A stretch of DNA of 64,000 bases, taken from NCBI GenBank assembly GCA_964017185.1, contig OZ024869.1, forward strand, positions 2,936,501-3,000,500. Direction: 5' to 3'. Positions 12,213 to 23,205 of this stretch are shown piece by piece (position 1 is the stretch's first letter; each line of letters begins with the position of its first letter). Below the pieces are notes generated by a model that saw nothing but the letters and a program-made list of their open reading frames with translations, made no database searches and had not been told where the DNA came from. The position numbers and the translations under genes were made by a program. Source of the stretch: Rugalucina vietnamica (taxonomy: Eukaryota > Mollusca > Bivalvia > Lucinida > Lucinidae).

Positions 12213-13012
12213 TAAATAAATTACCTGTATAATAGAAAAATGACGGACATTTTTGTCAAGGAGACTATATATTCCAGAAACGTTCTTGTATGATTCATTC
12301 AAGCATTGGATACAGATTATGTTATGCCCAAACACTCAGCTCTAGAGGGCTCAGCCACACGCTTATTAGCATTGTTCAAGTTACATCCTGGTTTGATTCC
12401 GTTTTCATACGTGTGGCATGCTTAAATTGTATCGAAAAGTGTGTTTAAACGACAAACCGCAACCGAACGAAACAACACGTATGTAACAGTAGCGATCCGC
12501 AACAAATGCTTGATCGCGGAATGATACGTTTAGATGCGATTAGATACGGACAGATTCGAATAAATGCCTTCAGTTACGTACCATTGCCTACCATTACCGA
12601 TCGTCCATCCGCGCATGCATTTTTGACAGTTATGAAAATTTGCCCGCGGATCTACCGCGCCCTGAGGATACGATACGTTCAGTTACAGATGAGATACGAA
12701 TCGTTACGGATATGACGGACAGATACGGAACACCTATCCGCAGCGTCCGCAGCGTACGTAAGCCCTAGTGTGACCTAGGCAATAGTCTTTTACGGTATCG
12801 TTGGGACAGACGCTTGTTAATTACAGACAAAATGTTACAGAAACATAACAATCAGAAGACAAACATGTCCAATTAGCTAGATAGAGAGGGAAACCCGAAC
12901 TGCCACTTATTGGTGCATTCTATTAGAAAAATAACGTTTGGACCTTTGTTTCATTGTCGACTTTAGATAAGAACAACTGCCTGCCTTTCTGTCTTCAAAT
13001 CTGCCTGCAAGC

Positions 13013-13036
13013 ATGGCTGACAGGAATGGAGAAAAG
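13013..13036 (+). CDS. Possible 8-codon first coding exon with strong splice donor
   Basis: AAGCATGGCTGACAGGAATG provides an ATG in good context. It is followed after 8 codons (MADRNGEK) by AAAAG/GTAAGT, a perfect consensus donor. No continuation exon was found on the plus strand and no promoter is recognised, so this may be chance. It lies just past the last ~1-kb repeat unit. Confidence 0.2.
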
Positions 13037-13414
13037 GTAAGTTCTGACTCTAGACCAAATACACTCTGATACAGCATATAACATTATACATCGGCATACC
13101 AAAAGTCAAGGACATCGAAATGGATAATTGTCCATGCATATAAAAGACACCAAAATCTGAAGTGCAGTCAATAATTCCATGAGGCAGAACGAATTCTTGT
13201 CGCGTTAATTTCCTTTTGCACCGCTTTATGCAGTTATGTTCTCAATCTAATGATCCCATGTCAATTTTAAATCGAAAATCCTAATACAACTCAGGAAGTG
13301 AATGAACATTGTGTTGATTAATAGCAAAGACCGAATTTCTCCTGGGACTATTAACAACAATTTTAACTGAAACATTTCCGATGAAAACTCTCACCAGTCT
13401 GAAAGTCTGCACTA

Positions 13415-14545
13415 TATCATGGCTGTGTTATGGCATCAACACTCTTCAACATGATGTTTTCTGCAATGCTCATTTTCAGTACAGTGACACTGGTTTTCCA
13501 GTCTGGTACCGTTTTGATGGCAATATATTCAACCTTAGAATGTTGCAGGCCAAAACTAAGGTGCAGACTGATGTGCTAGATGAGATCCTCTATGCAGATG
13601 ATATAAGAATGCCAGCTCAGACAGAGGCTACAATACAAAGAGCAATGGATCAAGTCTCACAGTCATGTGATAACTATGCTCTCACAATCAGCACAATAAA
13701 GACAGAGGTTGAACACCGACCAGCACCTGGAAAAAAACGTTCAATGAACCAACCATCACTGTGAATGGACAAAAAATGAAAGTTGTTGATAAATTCGCCT
13801 ACCTGGGAAGCACCCTCTCCAGAGCAGTGCACATTAATAATGAGGTCACTGCCAGAATTGCAAACGCCAGTGTGGCATTCGGAAGGCTTCGTGCAAATAT
13901 CTGGGAGCGTAATGGAATCAAACTTGACACCGAGCTGAAAGCCTACAAGACTGTGGTACTGCCAACCCTCTAGTATGCATGTGAGGCCTGGACAGTTTAC
14001 CAGCGTCATGCAGAGATTTACCCATTTTCGCTTAAGCTGTTCGAGAAAGCTGTTAAAATCAAATGGCAAGACAAGATTCCAGGCACGGAGGTCTTGAAGA
14101 AAGCAGGGATGCAAAGCATGCATACTGTCTTAAAGCTAGCACAGCTAAGGTGGACTGGGCATGTTATAAAAATGCCTGATGAGCGACTTCTATGGAGAAC
14201 TACAGGAGGGAAAGCGCTCTCAAGGTGGCCAGAAGACACGCTACAAAGGCACCCTCAAAGCCTCTCTGAAGGATTTCGACATGGGGTCTTGGGAACAGAC
14301 TGTACAGGAGCGATCAAAGTGGCGAGGTCTCATTAACAAAGGAGCAGCTCTCTTTGGGGAAAAAAGAGAATCGGTGAAGCTGAAAGAAAGCGCAGAGAAC
14401 GCAAAGACAATACCAATGGGCCACCAGTTGATTTTCCATGACATTGACTTGCTCTACTTGCAATCGACAGTTTAGAGCTAGAATTAATCTAATCAGCCAT
14501 CAAAACTCACCAAAACACACCAACCTATTCCAAAAAATAATGATG
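13415..14545 (+). mobile_element. Non-LTR retrotransposon (LINE) ORF2 3' remnant
   Basis: Decayed reverse transcriptase and C-terminal region. The RT catalytic motif is in ILYADDIRM (near 13585-13612), with LTISTIKTEVEHRPAPG downstream. The next block (VVDKFAYLGSTLSRAVH, 13780-13830; NASVAFGRLRANIWERNGIK) is in another frame, then ACEAWTVYQRHA, KIKWQDKIPGTEVLKKAG and QLRWTGHVIKMPDERLL. Near 14440-14525 a C-terminal zinc-finger-like motif is seen (CSTCNRQFRARINLISHQ..H). Several frameshifts and at least one stop (after VVLPTL at 13971) break it, and the N-terminal half is missing. The domain order fits a LINE ORF2; the clade is not certain. Confidence 0.88.
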
Positions 14546-14639
14546 GTCTTTCTCATTAGTGAGAGACGAGCGACCACTATATCTGGTCTGGCGAGGCAAG
14601 GCAAACAACGAGGCCATCAAAACAACTTCACATCAGTTT

Positions 14640-15000
14640 GTCAGGATGATTTGCTGGGCAATTAAGAACTCATTTAGTCATGACCAGTTTGTGGGTAATC
14701 GAGAATCCATATTGTTTTACCATATTTTGCTGAGTAACGAAGCATTGGCTTCATCCAGGCAAGATGGTTTACAGTCATCAGGAATTCACTTCATTTAGAC
14801 AGAAGGCTTACTGAGTTATCAAGAATTCACTTCATTTAGACAGGGTGGCTTACTGAGTTATCAGAATTCACTCCATTTAGGCAGTGTGGTTTGCTGAGTC
14901 ATTACGATTCGTTGGGTCAACACGATTCCACTTCTGTTTGCCAGGAAGGTTTGCTGAGACATACAATGTCAAATACACTTCATTTAGTCTGAATGATTTG
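14640..15000 (+). repeat. Decayed ~42-bp minisatellite after the LINE
   Basis: Units of the type GGCTTACTGAGTTATCA..GAATTCACTTCATTTAGACAG recur at about 14764, 14805, 14846, 14887 and 14947, with weaker copies before them. The units follow the LINE 3' coding end and may be its 3' UTR repeat or an independent minisatellite. Confidence 0.7.
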
Positions 15001-15878
15001 TTTGTTATCAAGAATTAAACTTATTTGTTAGGCCCGATGTATTTATTTATTTACAACCACGCAAATAGTCTCTTAGCAATCCACGTGTTCCAAGCATCTA
15101 GATGTCAAAACGATGAAGCTGACATTTCCAGTTCAATATTTTATCAACTTTGATTCTCTAATTGGTCACAGTAAGATGGAATTGATAGATGTTCATTTCT
15201 CATTTCAATGCACCGGGATGACTATTTTTTGTCTTTGACAACTGATTTTGAGATGACTGAAACTTGTGAATCGCTAAGCTGGTATTTGAACGGTTGTAAT
15301 TAGTCGATGCCGATTTGCTGCATCACTCACTCAAAATACAGATACCAAAGAGCACAATTTTGATGAATATCATCTGACGTTATCTGACATTCACGTCCTC
15401 GACGTTTAGTTGCTTCAATAATGGTGTTTGCCAAGAGCAAAACTTGGCAAATCCTTCAGCTTAGTGTCTGTCGGTCAGTCGTGAACGTAACAATTGTTAT
15501 GTTTTAAGAAAAAGGAAGCTGCAAGAGTAAATAGTTCATGAATAATTAAAAGCAACTGCCTCTGCAAATTACTCAGAAACTGCCAAAATGGCTTTTGAAT
15601 CGATACACCAATGCTTTGTAGCCAAAACGCGTGTGTATAAATGAAAAAAAAAATTCTCGTCGCAAAGTGTGGAAGTTACTTGTACTTGAGAAGCAGTAAT
15701 TTCGGTACCACTATACTATCCTGGATTTAGCGAAATAGAACTGTGTCAATGTTTATGAATCTGCACACTACGGTAAAATCCATGTCATTTATGAAACTGT
15801 CTTTAGTTTCAAAAATCAATTAGATTCGATGTCCTTAGATTAGGTATAATTCAATAGACTTAACGATATTAATTTAAA
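15000..15878. other. No gene seen
   Basis: AT-rich sequence without credible ORFs, RNA genes or clear repeat ends. Part of the right edge (ATTAGATTCGATGTCCTTAG..TTAGGTATAATTCAATAGACTTAACGATATTAA) recurs at about 26928-26980, so it is a low-copy dispersed repeat. Confidence 0.5.
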
Positions 15879-15882
15879 ATAT

Positions 15883-16115
15883 GAGCCTCCTCATGGGAAA
15901 ACCAACAATCTGCATAGGCGAAAACAAAGACGCAGATCAGCTTCGCAGTAACTGCGAAGCCGATCAGCGCCTTTGTTTTCGCTACACGGATAGAACTATC
16001 CCTCTTCACTTAAATCCAAACTTTCAAGCTTCTAGCCTGCTTCTGTAGCTTTACAGGCCGGTTTGTGTCAGACCTGTTCGGAAACCACTTTGTTGGTTTT
16101 CCTACGAGGCGGCTC
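15883..16115 (+). mobile_element. Family C palindromic MITE, copy 1
   Basis: 233 bp with ends GAGCCTCCTCATGGGAAAACC and (inverted) GGTTTTCCTACGAGGCGGCTC. ATAT flanks both sides (15879-15882, 16116-16119). The interior has a long hairpin centred near 15951: GCGAAAACAAAGACGC..GATCAGCTTCGCAGT / ACTGCGAAGCCGATCAGCGC. It has no coding capacity, so it is a non-autonomous DNA element with a probable 4-bp target duplication. Confidence 0.85.
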
Positions 16116-16119
16116 ATAT

Positions 16120-16815
16120 TCAGAGAAATCAGAGAACATATAAAGTTAGACGTTTACACATCCTTCTGTATTTTTGTAGCATAAGGAGTTTAGTTATATA
16201 AGCAATTCAACACTTTGCTATTTAAAACGAGCATTTCAAAACAATTACCACAAAATACAAAACTCCTGGAAAAAGCTATTTGAAAAAGAACGCTATTCAG
16301 TACTTCAGTACTTCAGACTTTGCTATTCAGTGTCTTTATTTCTCTCATGAGAATCGTTAATCAATTCCTCTGTAATCTGATAGAATGACCCGGAAAGCAA
16401 TTTAAAACGTTTATCATAGTAAAGACTTACTACAGCTTTCATTTCCCAATAAAAAGAAAACAATGCAATCGTTCGGCTGAAAATATTTAAATTGTCACAA
16501 CATCCTTAAAATAAAACGAGGTACAATCGGTAGACAAATTAGAAAACACAGAAATTGACACAGCTGACTTTAATATTGCAACCCAGAAACCAGGCGAAAA
16601 AGCAAAACTGACAACAATAGACTTACAGACAGAATTCCGTTTTTAACTTTTATCACTTTTGTTAATGAATGGGTACTGCTCCGTTTCGATATGATAAGGC
16701 CATTGCTATAAAGTAAAAATAAAACTTGTTTTCATATTTACTTCAAATAACTGTCAAGCACATACTTTCCACAGTGTCCATACAATCAAAATAGGGCAAT
16801 CTCGGCTAGATAAAA
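16120..16815. other. No gene seen
   Basis: AT-rich, with a short direct repeat (CAGTACTTCAGTACTTCAG near 16300). No ORF of substance or known repeat end is seen. Confidence 0.5.
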
Positions 16816-16816
16816 G

Positions 16817-17870
16817 GGTAAAGTAGGCAAAGATCAAGAAAAGAAGCAATCAGAAAGAGATTCCCGCTCCAATAACCCAGGTGAGAAAAAACTAAATCAA
16901 CAATCAGGTACTGATGCCATGAAATCATATCGTAAGCCGAATGAGCAGCTATTTTCCCAATAGGTGGCCACTCAGTTACTTAAACTTATCTAAAATATGA
17001 AAACATGCATAAGGCGCCAAACGCACAAAAATTTCAAACACTAAGACATAAAAACAAAAAGAACCACCACAGAAGTATCGCCTTGGAACGATCAGTAATT
17101 TAAAATTACAAGCGGGCTTAAACCGGTTTTACATGACCATAACCTCACCCTCAGCTTCTGCAGTGGTTCATAACATTTAGTTAGTTCTTCGGTCCTCGTA
17201 GTGAATCTTTAACTAGTCAATGAATCACCAAGAACAAACAAATAAATCATGATAAACATCCTGATGAATCAAAAACGAGGACAGATTGAGTAAGCTGCCC
17301 GAGGATGGAGATCCCTTGGCGCCGAATAACTTACTTACTCCGGAGCAAAAGAAAAACACCAGAAGGACCCCGATGGACAAAGCAACAGACAAGAAGCTCC
17401 GGCCCCAACCAACTAAAAAGAAAAGCTTTAAGTCGGGACCATCATAGAGTCTGACGCCCGACCCACCGGTGTGCAATTAAAAAAGGCAGCATAGGTATCA
17501 ACCATGATTGGGCTAAAAACTAAGCATGCAGACTGTCGCATAACATTCAAGTTATAAACTATACGTCTGTGAGGTGTAATGATTTTCTGAACTGAAAAGA
17601 AAAATCATTACTTCCTATAAGTTTCTTCAATTTGTAAACCAAGTCACCATACAATTCTGGTTCCGAAAGGCCCTCACGTAAACGCGTCTTTAACCCAACA
17701 TTATATTTGGAAATCAATTCATAGTGTTTAACTACAGACATTTCATCAGTATCTGTCTCCAGATAAGCCCTGGTACCATAAAGAATTTTACGAAAAACAT
17801 TAATAAAGGGTCGTTTATCATTTAAATACCAACCCCATTCCCCTATTGGCACAGCATGTTATTGCAACCT
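16817..17870 (-). mobile_element. Family A retroelement, longest copy, with coding remnant
   Basis: Read on the minus strand, a coding remnant (about 17870-17470) includes GTRAYLETDTDEMSVVKHYE, LISKYNVGLKTRL and SEPELYGDLVYKLKKLIG. Close to its end it has NCTPVGRASDSMMVPT then a stop, followed by a ~650-bp 3' UTR. The UTR ends at the family's constant 3' end (GTAAAGTAGGCAAAGATC on the plus strand, near 16828). I recognise this C-terminal sequence as belonging to a retroelement common in bivalve genomes but cannot name its clade. The copy is broken. Antisense and other-frame ORFs in the UTR are not real genes. Confidence 0.75.
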
Positions 17871-17997
17871 TTGGGGATTATCCAACGAAGTTGTTTGCTT
17901 GAAAAGGAAAGAAGCTGCCGACGTCAAAAGGACCCAAATTCGTTTATTGCGTGACGTTGTTGAGATATTACTGATAAGCTTTTAGAAGCTACTAATT

Positions 17998-18232
17998 GAG
18001 CCGCGACGCGAGAAAACCTGTCTTCGTGGTTTCCGACCAGGTCCGACACAAACCGGCCTGTACAAGCTCAGAAAAGAGCTAGAAGCTTGAAATTTCGGAT
18101 TTAAGTAAAAGACAAATTGTACTATCCGAGTAGCGAAAACAAAGGCGCTGATCAGCTTCGCAGTTACTGCGAAGCTGATCTGCGCCTTTGTTTTCGCATA
18201 GGCAATAATCCCGTTTTCTCACGATGCGGCTC
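17998..18232 (-). mobile_element. Family C palindromic MITE, copy 2
   Basis: 235 bp in reverse orientation, flanked by AATT on both sides (17994-17997, 18233-18236). The hairpin centre is GCTTCGCAGT/TACTGCGAAGC. It is inserted in a low-copy duplicated segment (17885-18365) whose uninterrupted relative at 27800-28005 shows the same flanks joined. This confirms the element boundaries. Confidence 0.88.
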
Positions 18233-18390
18233 AATTGTCGTAGATTCGCTGCTGATCTGTGTAACAATACGCCTGTTCGTGACAATTTCAGTTAACATAA
18301 GCGATGTTTGAAAAGACAATGCAAACGTGGATAAATTAATGTCTGCAAGGTTTTTGTTTTCTTTTCCAGACACGACAACAACTTCAAGGA

Positions 18391-18544
18391 ACAATTGGCC
18401 ATTAAATTTACGTGTCTGAATGATGCATATAAAATATTTGGAAAAGGAGATATTGGACTCTTGAAGTCGGCAAAGCAGACCATTGTGTTCCCCAAAGCAA
18501 TCTGTTATAATCTTGGCATGTTTGTAATCCGGCAAAAGAACAAG
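18391..18544 (-). CDS. Candidate internal exon, function unknown
   Basis: On the minus strand a pyrimidine-rich stretch ends in TTTTGTAG, a good splice acceptor. It is followed by an open frame reading LPDYKHAKIITDCFGEHNG, LLCRLQESNISFSKYFICI and NGQLFLEVVVV. The composition looks protein-like rather than random. A clear donor is not seen, and the domain was not recognised. Part of the adjoining sequence (18235-18365) is duplicated at 27885-28005. It could be a decayed gene fragment carried in a duplication. Confidence 0.25.
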
Positions 18545-18854
18545 CTACAAAACATTATTAAGTAGACAATTTTTATTTGCTATACTGCAGCTGGTGTTGT
18601 GCCGAGTGGCGACCCTAAAAAGTCTCCCCGTACATTATCCATAGAGCAGATTATATTTTTCATTTGGTCCTTTGAAATCAGCGAGGGTATTCTGAGAATT
18701 CAGAAAAATATTATCGTTTAGATTTATTTTCTAAGCAACGTTTTGGCCCCATTTGGATTGTACCAGTCTTTGTATATACTTCCCTGATGAAAAGTGCAAA
18801 ATTAGAGTAATTCACATTGGCTCCATGTTGTCAAATCTATAGGGTCACTGAAGA

Positions 18855-19207
18855 GGCTTAAGCAGAAGCTGAGGGTGAGGTTATGGCCATGTAAAACCCG
18901 CCAGTAACTTTGTGTTACTGATCGTTCCAAGTCGATACTTCTGTGGTGGTTCTTTTTGTTTCATGTCTTGGTGTTTAAAATATTTTTGTGCTGTTGGCGC
19001 CTTATGTATGTTTTCATATTTTTAGTTAAGTTAAGGTAACTGAGTGGCCACCTATTGGGAAAATAGCTGCTCATTCGGCTTACGGAATGTTTTCATGGTA
19101 TAAGTATCTGATTGTTAGTTTGGTTTTTTCCCACATCGGTTTTTGGAGTGGGAATCTTTTTCTGATTGCGCCTTTTCCTGATCTTTGCCTACTTGTACCT
19201 TTTTAAA
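18855..19207 (+). repeat. Family A copy inside B monomer 1
   Basis: 5' truncated at GCAGAAGCTGAGGGTGAGG and ending in the constant GATCTTTGCCTACTTGTACC plus T-run. Its position in B is known because B continues on both sides. Confidence 0.85.
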
Positions 19208-19493
19208 TAGCCGAAACTGCGGCATGGCCCATCTCATTTCTCATTAAAATGTTCGCTGCTCATAAAGGATCCCAGTTTTATTTTTATTTGCTATTACTGC
19301 AACTGGTATTGTGCCGTGTGGCGGCCCTAAAAAGTCTCCCTGTACATCATCCATATTGCAGTTTATATTTTTCCTTTGATCCTTTGAAATCAGCGAGGGT
19401 ATTCTGAGAAATCAGGAACTATTATCGGTTTAGATTCATTTTCTAACCAACGTTTGATATATTTGGCCCCATTTGGATTATACTAGTCTTTGA

Positions 19494-19840
19494 AACTGAG
19501 GGTGAGGTTAGGATCCTGTAAAACCGGTTTAAGCCCGCCAGTAACTTTGTGTTACTGATCGTTCCAAGGCGATACTTCTGTGGTGGTTCTTATTGTTTTA
19601 TGTATTGGTGTTTAAATTTTTTGTGCTGTTGGCGCCTTATGTATGTTTTCATATTTTTAATTAAGTTAAGGTAACTGAGTGGCCACCTATTGGGAAAATA
19701 GCTGCTCATTCGGCTTACGATATGTTTCATGGTATAAGTGCCTGATTGTTAGTTTGGTTTTTTCCCACCTCGGTTTTTGGAGTGGGAATCTCTTTCTGAT
19801 TGCGCCTTTTCCTGATCTTTGCCTACTTGTACCTTTTTGT
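19494..19840 (+). repeat. Family A copy inside B monomer 2
   Basis: 5' truncated at AAACTGAGGGTGAGG, with the same 3' end as other copies. It is inserted at a different B position from the copy in monomer 1, so the two are independent insertions. Confidence 0.85.
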
Positions 19841-20454
19841 ATATACTACCCCAATGAAAAGCGCAAAATTACAGGAATTCACTTTGGCTCCATGTTGTCA
19901 AATCTATAGGATCACTGAAGAGGCTTAAGTAGCCAAAACCGCGGTATGGCCCATCCCCTTTCTCATTGGTATGTTCGCTGCTCTTCAAGGATCTCAGTTT
20001 TACTTTTATTCGTTGTACATGATAATAATACATGCCATTTATAGTCACAGGAGATGATTTGTATAAGCTGAATGCTTGTTTTCAAATTCTGGTATGTAAC
20101 TAATTCAAATTTTGTGTGTACATGTTCTTGAAATGTAAAATGATTATTGTTTAAACCAAAACATTCTCTTTCAGAGGTGTACATAATGCGATAATGGTAC
20201 AGCTGGTGTGGACAAGTGTGGAACTCGAAAAGAATAAAATATAACCAGTTTCATGACATCAAAGTATTAGACATTCTGCACAGTTTATGCTTGACATTGC
20301 GCCTATTACACTGGCTTAGGTTATGTTAAAATAAGTTTGGGCGGGCAGATTTAGGCTGACAACAATGATATCCATTTGATTTAATTTATTTGCATTATTA
20401 ACATCAAATTTATTGTCAAGATATGGAAAGGTACAAGTAAACAGTGTTAAGGAA

Positions 20455-20680
20455 ATGGCGCACTCAAAATACAAAGGTAGGGAAAATTTAGATTGACAAT
20501 AAGATTATAATACAAAGAGAACATATCGTAATCTGCGTGAGCAGCCATTTCCTTATAGGTGGCCTCTCAGTTACCCGGACTTAACTTATTAATACATGTA
20601 TATGAAAATGTACATAAAAGGTAAAAACAGCACACAAGTTCAACGCAAAACATATAGAACCACAACAGAATTTTCCAGAA
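20455..20680 (-). repeat. Degenerate family A fragment
   Basis: Recognisable from CATATCGTAATCTGCGTGAGCAG, TAGGTGGCCTCTCAGTTACC and AGAACCACAACAGAA, which match the GCTCATTCGGCT, ACTGAGTGGCC and GTGGTTCT blocks of family A in reverse. Much more diverged than the other copies. Confidence 0.6.
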
Positions 20681-21320
20681 TATGGAATATATAATTAGAG
20701 CACTATCAAATGTATTTTACTCCATCATTGAGCCGGAAGATGAAATTGAGAACACAAACAGAAGCCATACATCGCCAGCTGACAGGCAATATGCAGTTTA
20801 AGCAGATAAGCGATACCTCAATATGCCTCAGAAGCCGCAATACGAGTCACAAGATCAACTGATATTACCCCGCTAACTGCCACGTCGATAGGCAAGCTTG
20901 CTATAGACTTGAATATGGAATAAAATATAATGGTTTGATCCTTTGGAAGCAGTAAAACATTCAAAGGGTGATTATATGGACTATATTGCGCAATTTCGGG
21001 TTATGACCCCTCATCAGTAGCCCTTTGTAAACCGGCAACGAAAGCCAGACTATAGTGCTGCAAATTCCAGAATTTCTACGAGAAGTCTAAAGCAAAAGAC
21101 ACATTTCTAAACGGGGTCAAGTAATTAAAACATTGCTTAGACTTCGGTTCTATACTCTATACAGAACGCGAGCGACTAGTTAATTACAAAATCAATCCGT
21201 GGACCAATGAAGTAACAGAATGAATTCTAGCAAATTTTAGAGAGCAACGTGGACTGTGATATATACGTGCATATAGCGATCCTAACGCAACAACATATTA
21301 TTAATGTATGTTTCAGAAAA
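20680..21320. other. No gene seen
   Basis: Non-repetitive at this scale, with no credible ORF. The stretch between B/A remnants and the family D element has no features I can support. Confidence 0.4.
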
Positions 21321-21324
21321 GCAA

Positions 21325-21856
21325 AAGCCAATGGCCTTAACTCATTTAAGCCTGGCGTCCTTTTTGTGGGACACAGGCAAACAGTATAGCCCCAGATGTG
21401 ACACCGCAGAGCGCAGCGTCCCATCTTGGGCTATTCTGTTTGCTTAAAGAAAATTTGACAAAGGGAAAAAAATTAAAACCACTCCTGTGTCCCCCAAAAA
21501 TGAAAGTGGACTCACCCAAATGATAACGATGGGAAAATCCATTCGTCTTATATGGGTTAATGCTTTGTAAAATCCCTTTAGCTAATATCACGACGTAATG
21601 AGATAAACAATGGATGTTTGCATTAACCCATATTTGACTAATGGATTCTCCCATCATTATCATTTGAACGAGTCCATTTTCATATTTAGGAGCTTTAGGT
21701 GTGATATTAAAATTTTATTCCATTTTTCGATGGAATTCCTGTAAGCAAACAGAATAGCCCCAGATGGGACGCCGCGCTCTGCGGCGTGATATCTGGGGCT
21801 ATTCTGTTTGCCTGTGTTCCATAAAAGGAACGCCAGGCTTATATGAGTTAAGCACA
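21325..21856. mobile_element. Family D foldback element with hairpin ends
   Basis: About 530 bp whose two halves are inverted relatives. The outer ends are TTAACTCATTTAAGCCTGGCG and CGCCAGGCTTATATGAGTTAA. Each end carries a further hairpin (AGCCCCAGAT..ATCTGGGGCT, with AACAGAATAGCCCC repeated), then CATTTTT..GAGTCCA, then ATGGGTTAATGC / GCATTAACCCAT around a ~55-bp centre. There is no ORF. A partial copy is at 38200-38462. Confidence 0.75.
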
Positions 21857-22070
21857 AGAACCCCGAGATACCGTTAACTACAGGGTTTGTCTCCACTAAT
21901 GATCACTACTAAACACATAAGCCACAACGGCGTGATATAGGAAGAAAGACAAATGCAGACAATTTTACAACAGGAAGGAAATATGAACAGGCGTCCATAG
22001 TAACGGATACATATCCTGTCTACAGTTTATAATATAGCTAATTTCAATGATTCAAAATTATCAATTTTTT
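21857..22070. repeat. Low-copy duplicated segment, relative of 28010-28250
   Basis: Shares CCGAGATACCGTTAA, TTTGTCTCCACTAATGA and ATATCCTGTCTACA.TTTA with 28010-28250. At 28010 it is contiguous with the segment related to 17885-18365, so the three loci are pieces of one duplicated unit. A short minus-strand frame at 28107 begins MMLLLMHLVMFISG, which could be a signal-like start, but the copy here is not open. Confidence 0.5.
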
Positions 22071-22447
22071 GATGTTGCTAGGCACAGTTTGCATTAGTTT
22101 TTAGACATAGTCGTATCGTAAGAATGGCCAATTGTTGGGAATTAAGCAATCGGGCATGCTGGCAGCACCTGTTTCTTTGGCTATTAATGACGCCCTTCGC
22201 TTATGTCCTGTATGATCTCGATGGTTTATGTGACGTTCGGCAGGTATAAAGGCTTCATTAATTGACGGCATTATATTGACGACAATAGTTGGTTATTATA
22301 TATAGTTGTAAAAGTTCCGAACAAGTCTGAATACGTGGCATAATGACATATAAATAGTTCACTAATTTAATTTCAGTCTGTGGATTTTGTATTCCAAAGA
22401 GGTTCGTATGTATGAACCACATCGTGATAACGCCTTTTTACATATAT

Positions 22448-22681
22448 GAGCCGCCTCATGGGAAAACCAACAATCTGCATAGGCGAAAACAAATCCGCAG
22501 ATCAGCTTCGCGGTAACCGCGAAGCTGATCAGCGCCTTTGTTTTCGCCACTCGGATAGCATAATTCCTCTTCTACTTAAATCCGAAATTTCAAGCTTCTA
22601 GCTCTTTTCTGTGCTTGTACAGGCCGGTTTGTGTCGGACCTGGTCGGAAACCACATTGTTGGTTTTCCCACGAGGTGGCTC
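22448..22681 (+). mobile_element. Family C palindromic MITE, copy 3
   Basis: 234 bp with ends GAGCCGCCTCATGGGAAAACC and GAGGTGGCTC. The central hairpin is GATCAGCTTCGCGGT/AACCGCGAAGCTGATC. The flanks give no clean 4-bp duplication. Confidence 0.85.
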
Positions 22682-23011
22682 AAATATGTCAAAACAAAGG
22701 CGCATGTGGATAAGTTAAACATAGTCAATCAGCTGTTTTGTTCGCTACATAGATCACGTCCTCTTCAAGGCGTGGCCACAGTGGTTTATCTCAGACTCCG
22801 AAGACTGTTCCAACATTAAGGCTATATATGCTCAGCAAGGCTAAGCAGGCTAAACTACCGCTCACAATGTCTTTCTAAATAGGCTTCTTAATCTCAGGAT
22901 AATGATCATGGTTTGCTTTAACTAAATTATAGATGGTGAAAACGATCTCTTCGTCCTTGGGAACGCGACAGTAGCCAATAAAAATAACCATATGTCGGTT
23001 TCGCCCAGGGT

Positions 23012-23205
23012 GGCCATAGACTTTTTTTGCTCGAAAAAGCAAGTGGCCATTAAGATTTACTCGAAAAAGCGTGTGGCCATAGATTTTGACTCGAAAAAAG
23101 CGTGTGGCCATAGAGTTTTACACGGAAAAGCGTGTGGCCATAGAGTTTGGCTCGAAAAAAAGCGTGTGGCCATAGAGTTTGGCTCGAAAAAGCGTGACCA
23201 TGTAA
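23012..23205 (+). repeat. ~32-bp minisatellite (AAAGCGTGTGGCCATAGA)
   Basis: Six to seven units of AAAAAGCGTGTGGCCATAG plus AGTTTGGCTCG, with small length changes in the A-run. They stay open in both directions because the repeat lacks stops. The lysine-rich ORFs are a by-product and I do not call them genes. Confidence 0.85.

Larger units (their letters stand above)
2683..12782. mobile_element. Large inverted-repeat (foldback-like) element, split by a retrotransposon
   Basis: The left end TTGCCTAGGTCACACTAG (2683) is matched in reverse complement by CTAGTGTGACCTAGGCAA ending at 12782. The motif TA abuts both ends (2681-2682, 12783-12784), and the flanks are the two halves of one ~1-kb unit, so this is an insertion. 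A second left-type end begins near 3017. It pairs with 12560-12765: both hold a GCTGCGGACGCTGCGG-type block and many variants of CGTATC/CGATACG. No transposase is visible. Removing the LTR element (7.6 kb) leaves about 2.5 kb, mostly a GGATATCC array. It is probably a non-autonomous DNA element; the superfamily is not determined. Confidence 0.7.
18577..20012 (+). repeat. Family B tandem dimer with two family A insertions
   Basis: Two B monomers (about 18577-19275 and 19276-20012, ~370 bp each without insertions) run TTTATTTGCTA..ACTGCA..TGGTGTTGTGCCG to AAGGATCCCAGTTTTATTTTT. Each is interrupted by a different family A copy: 18855-19207 in the first, at AGGCTTAA/TAGCC, and about 19494-19840 in the second, at AGTCTTT/GTATATA. 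The opposite monomer, or the copy at 33350, serves as the empty site in each case. Confidence 0.8.

Noticed and set aside
17225-17476. 83-residue ORF, related to one at 63036-63221
   Set aside because: Lies in the family A 3' UTR in a frame different from the coding end; similarity only reflects the shared repeat.
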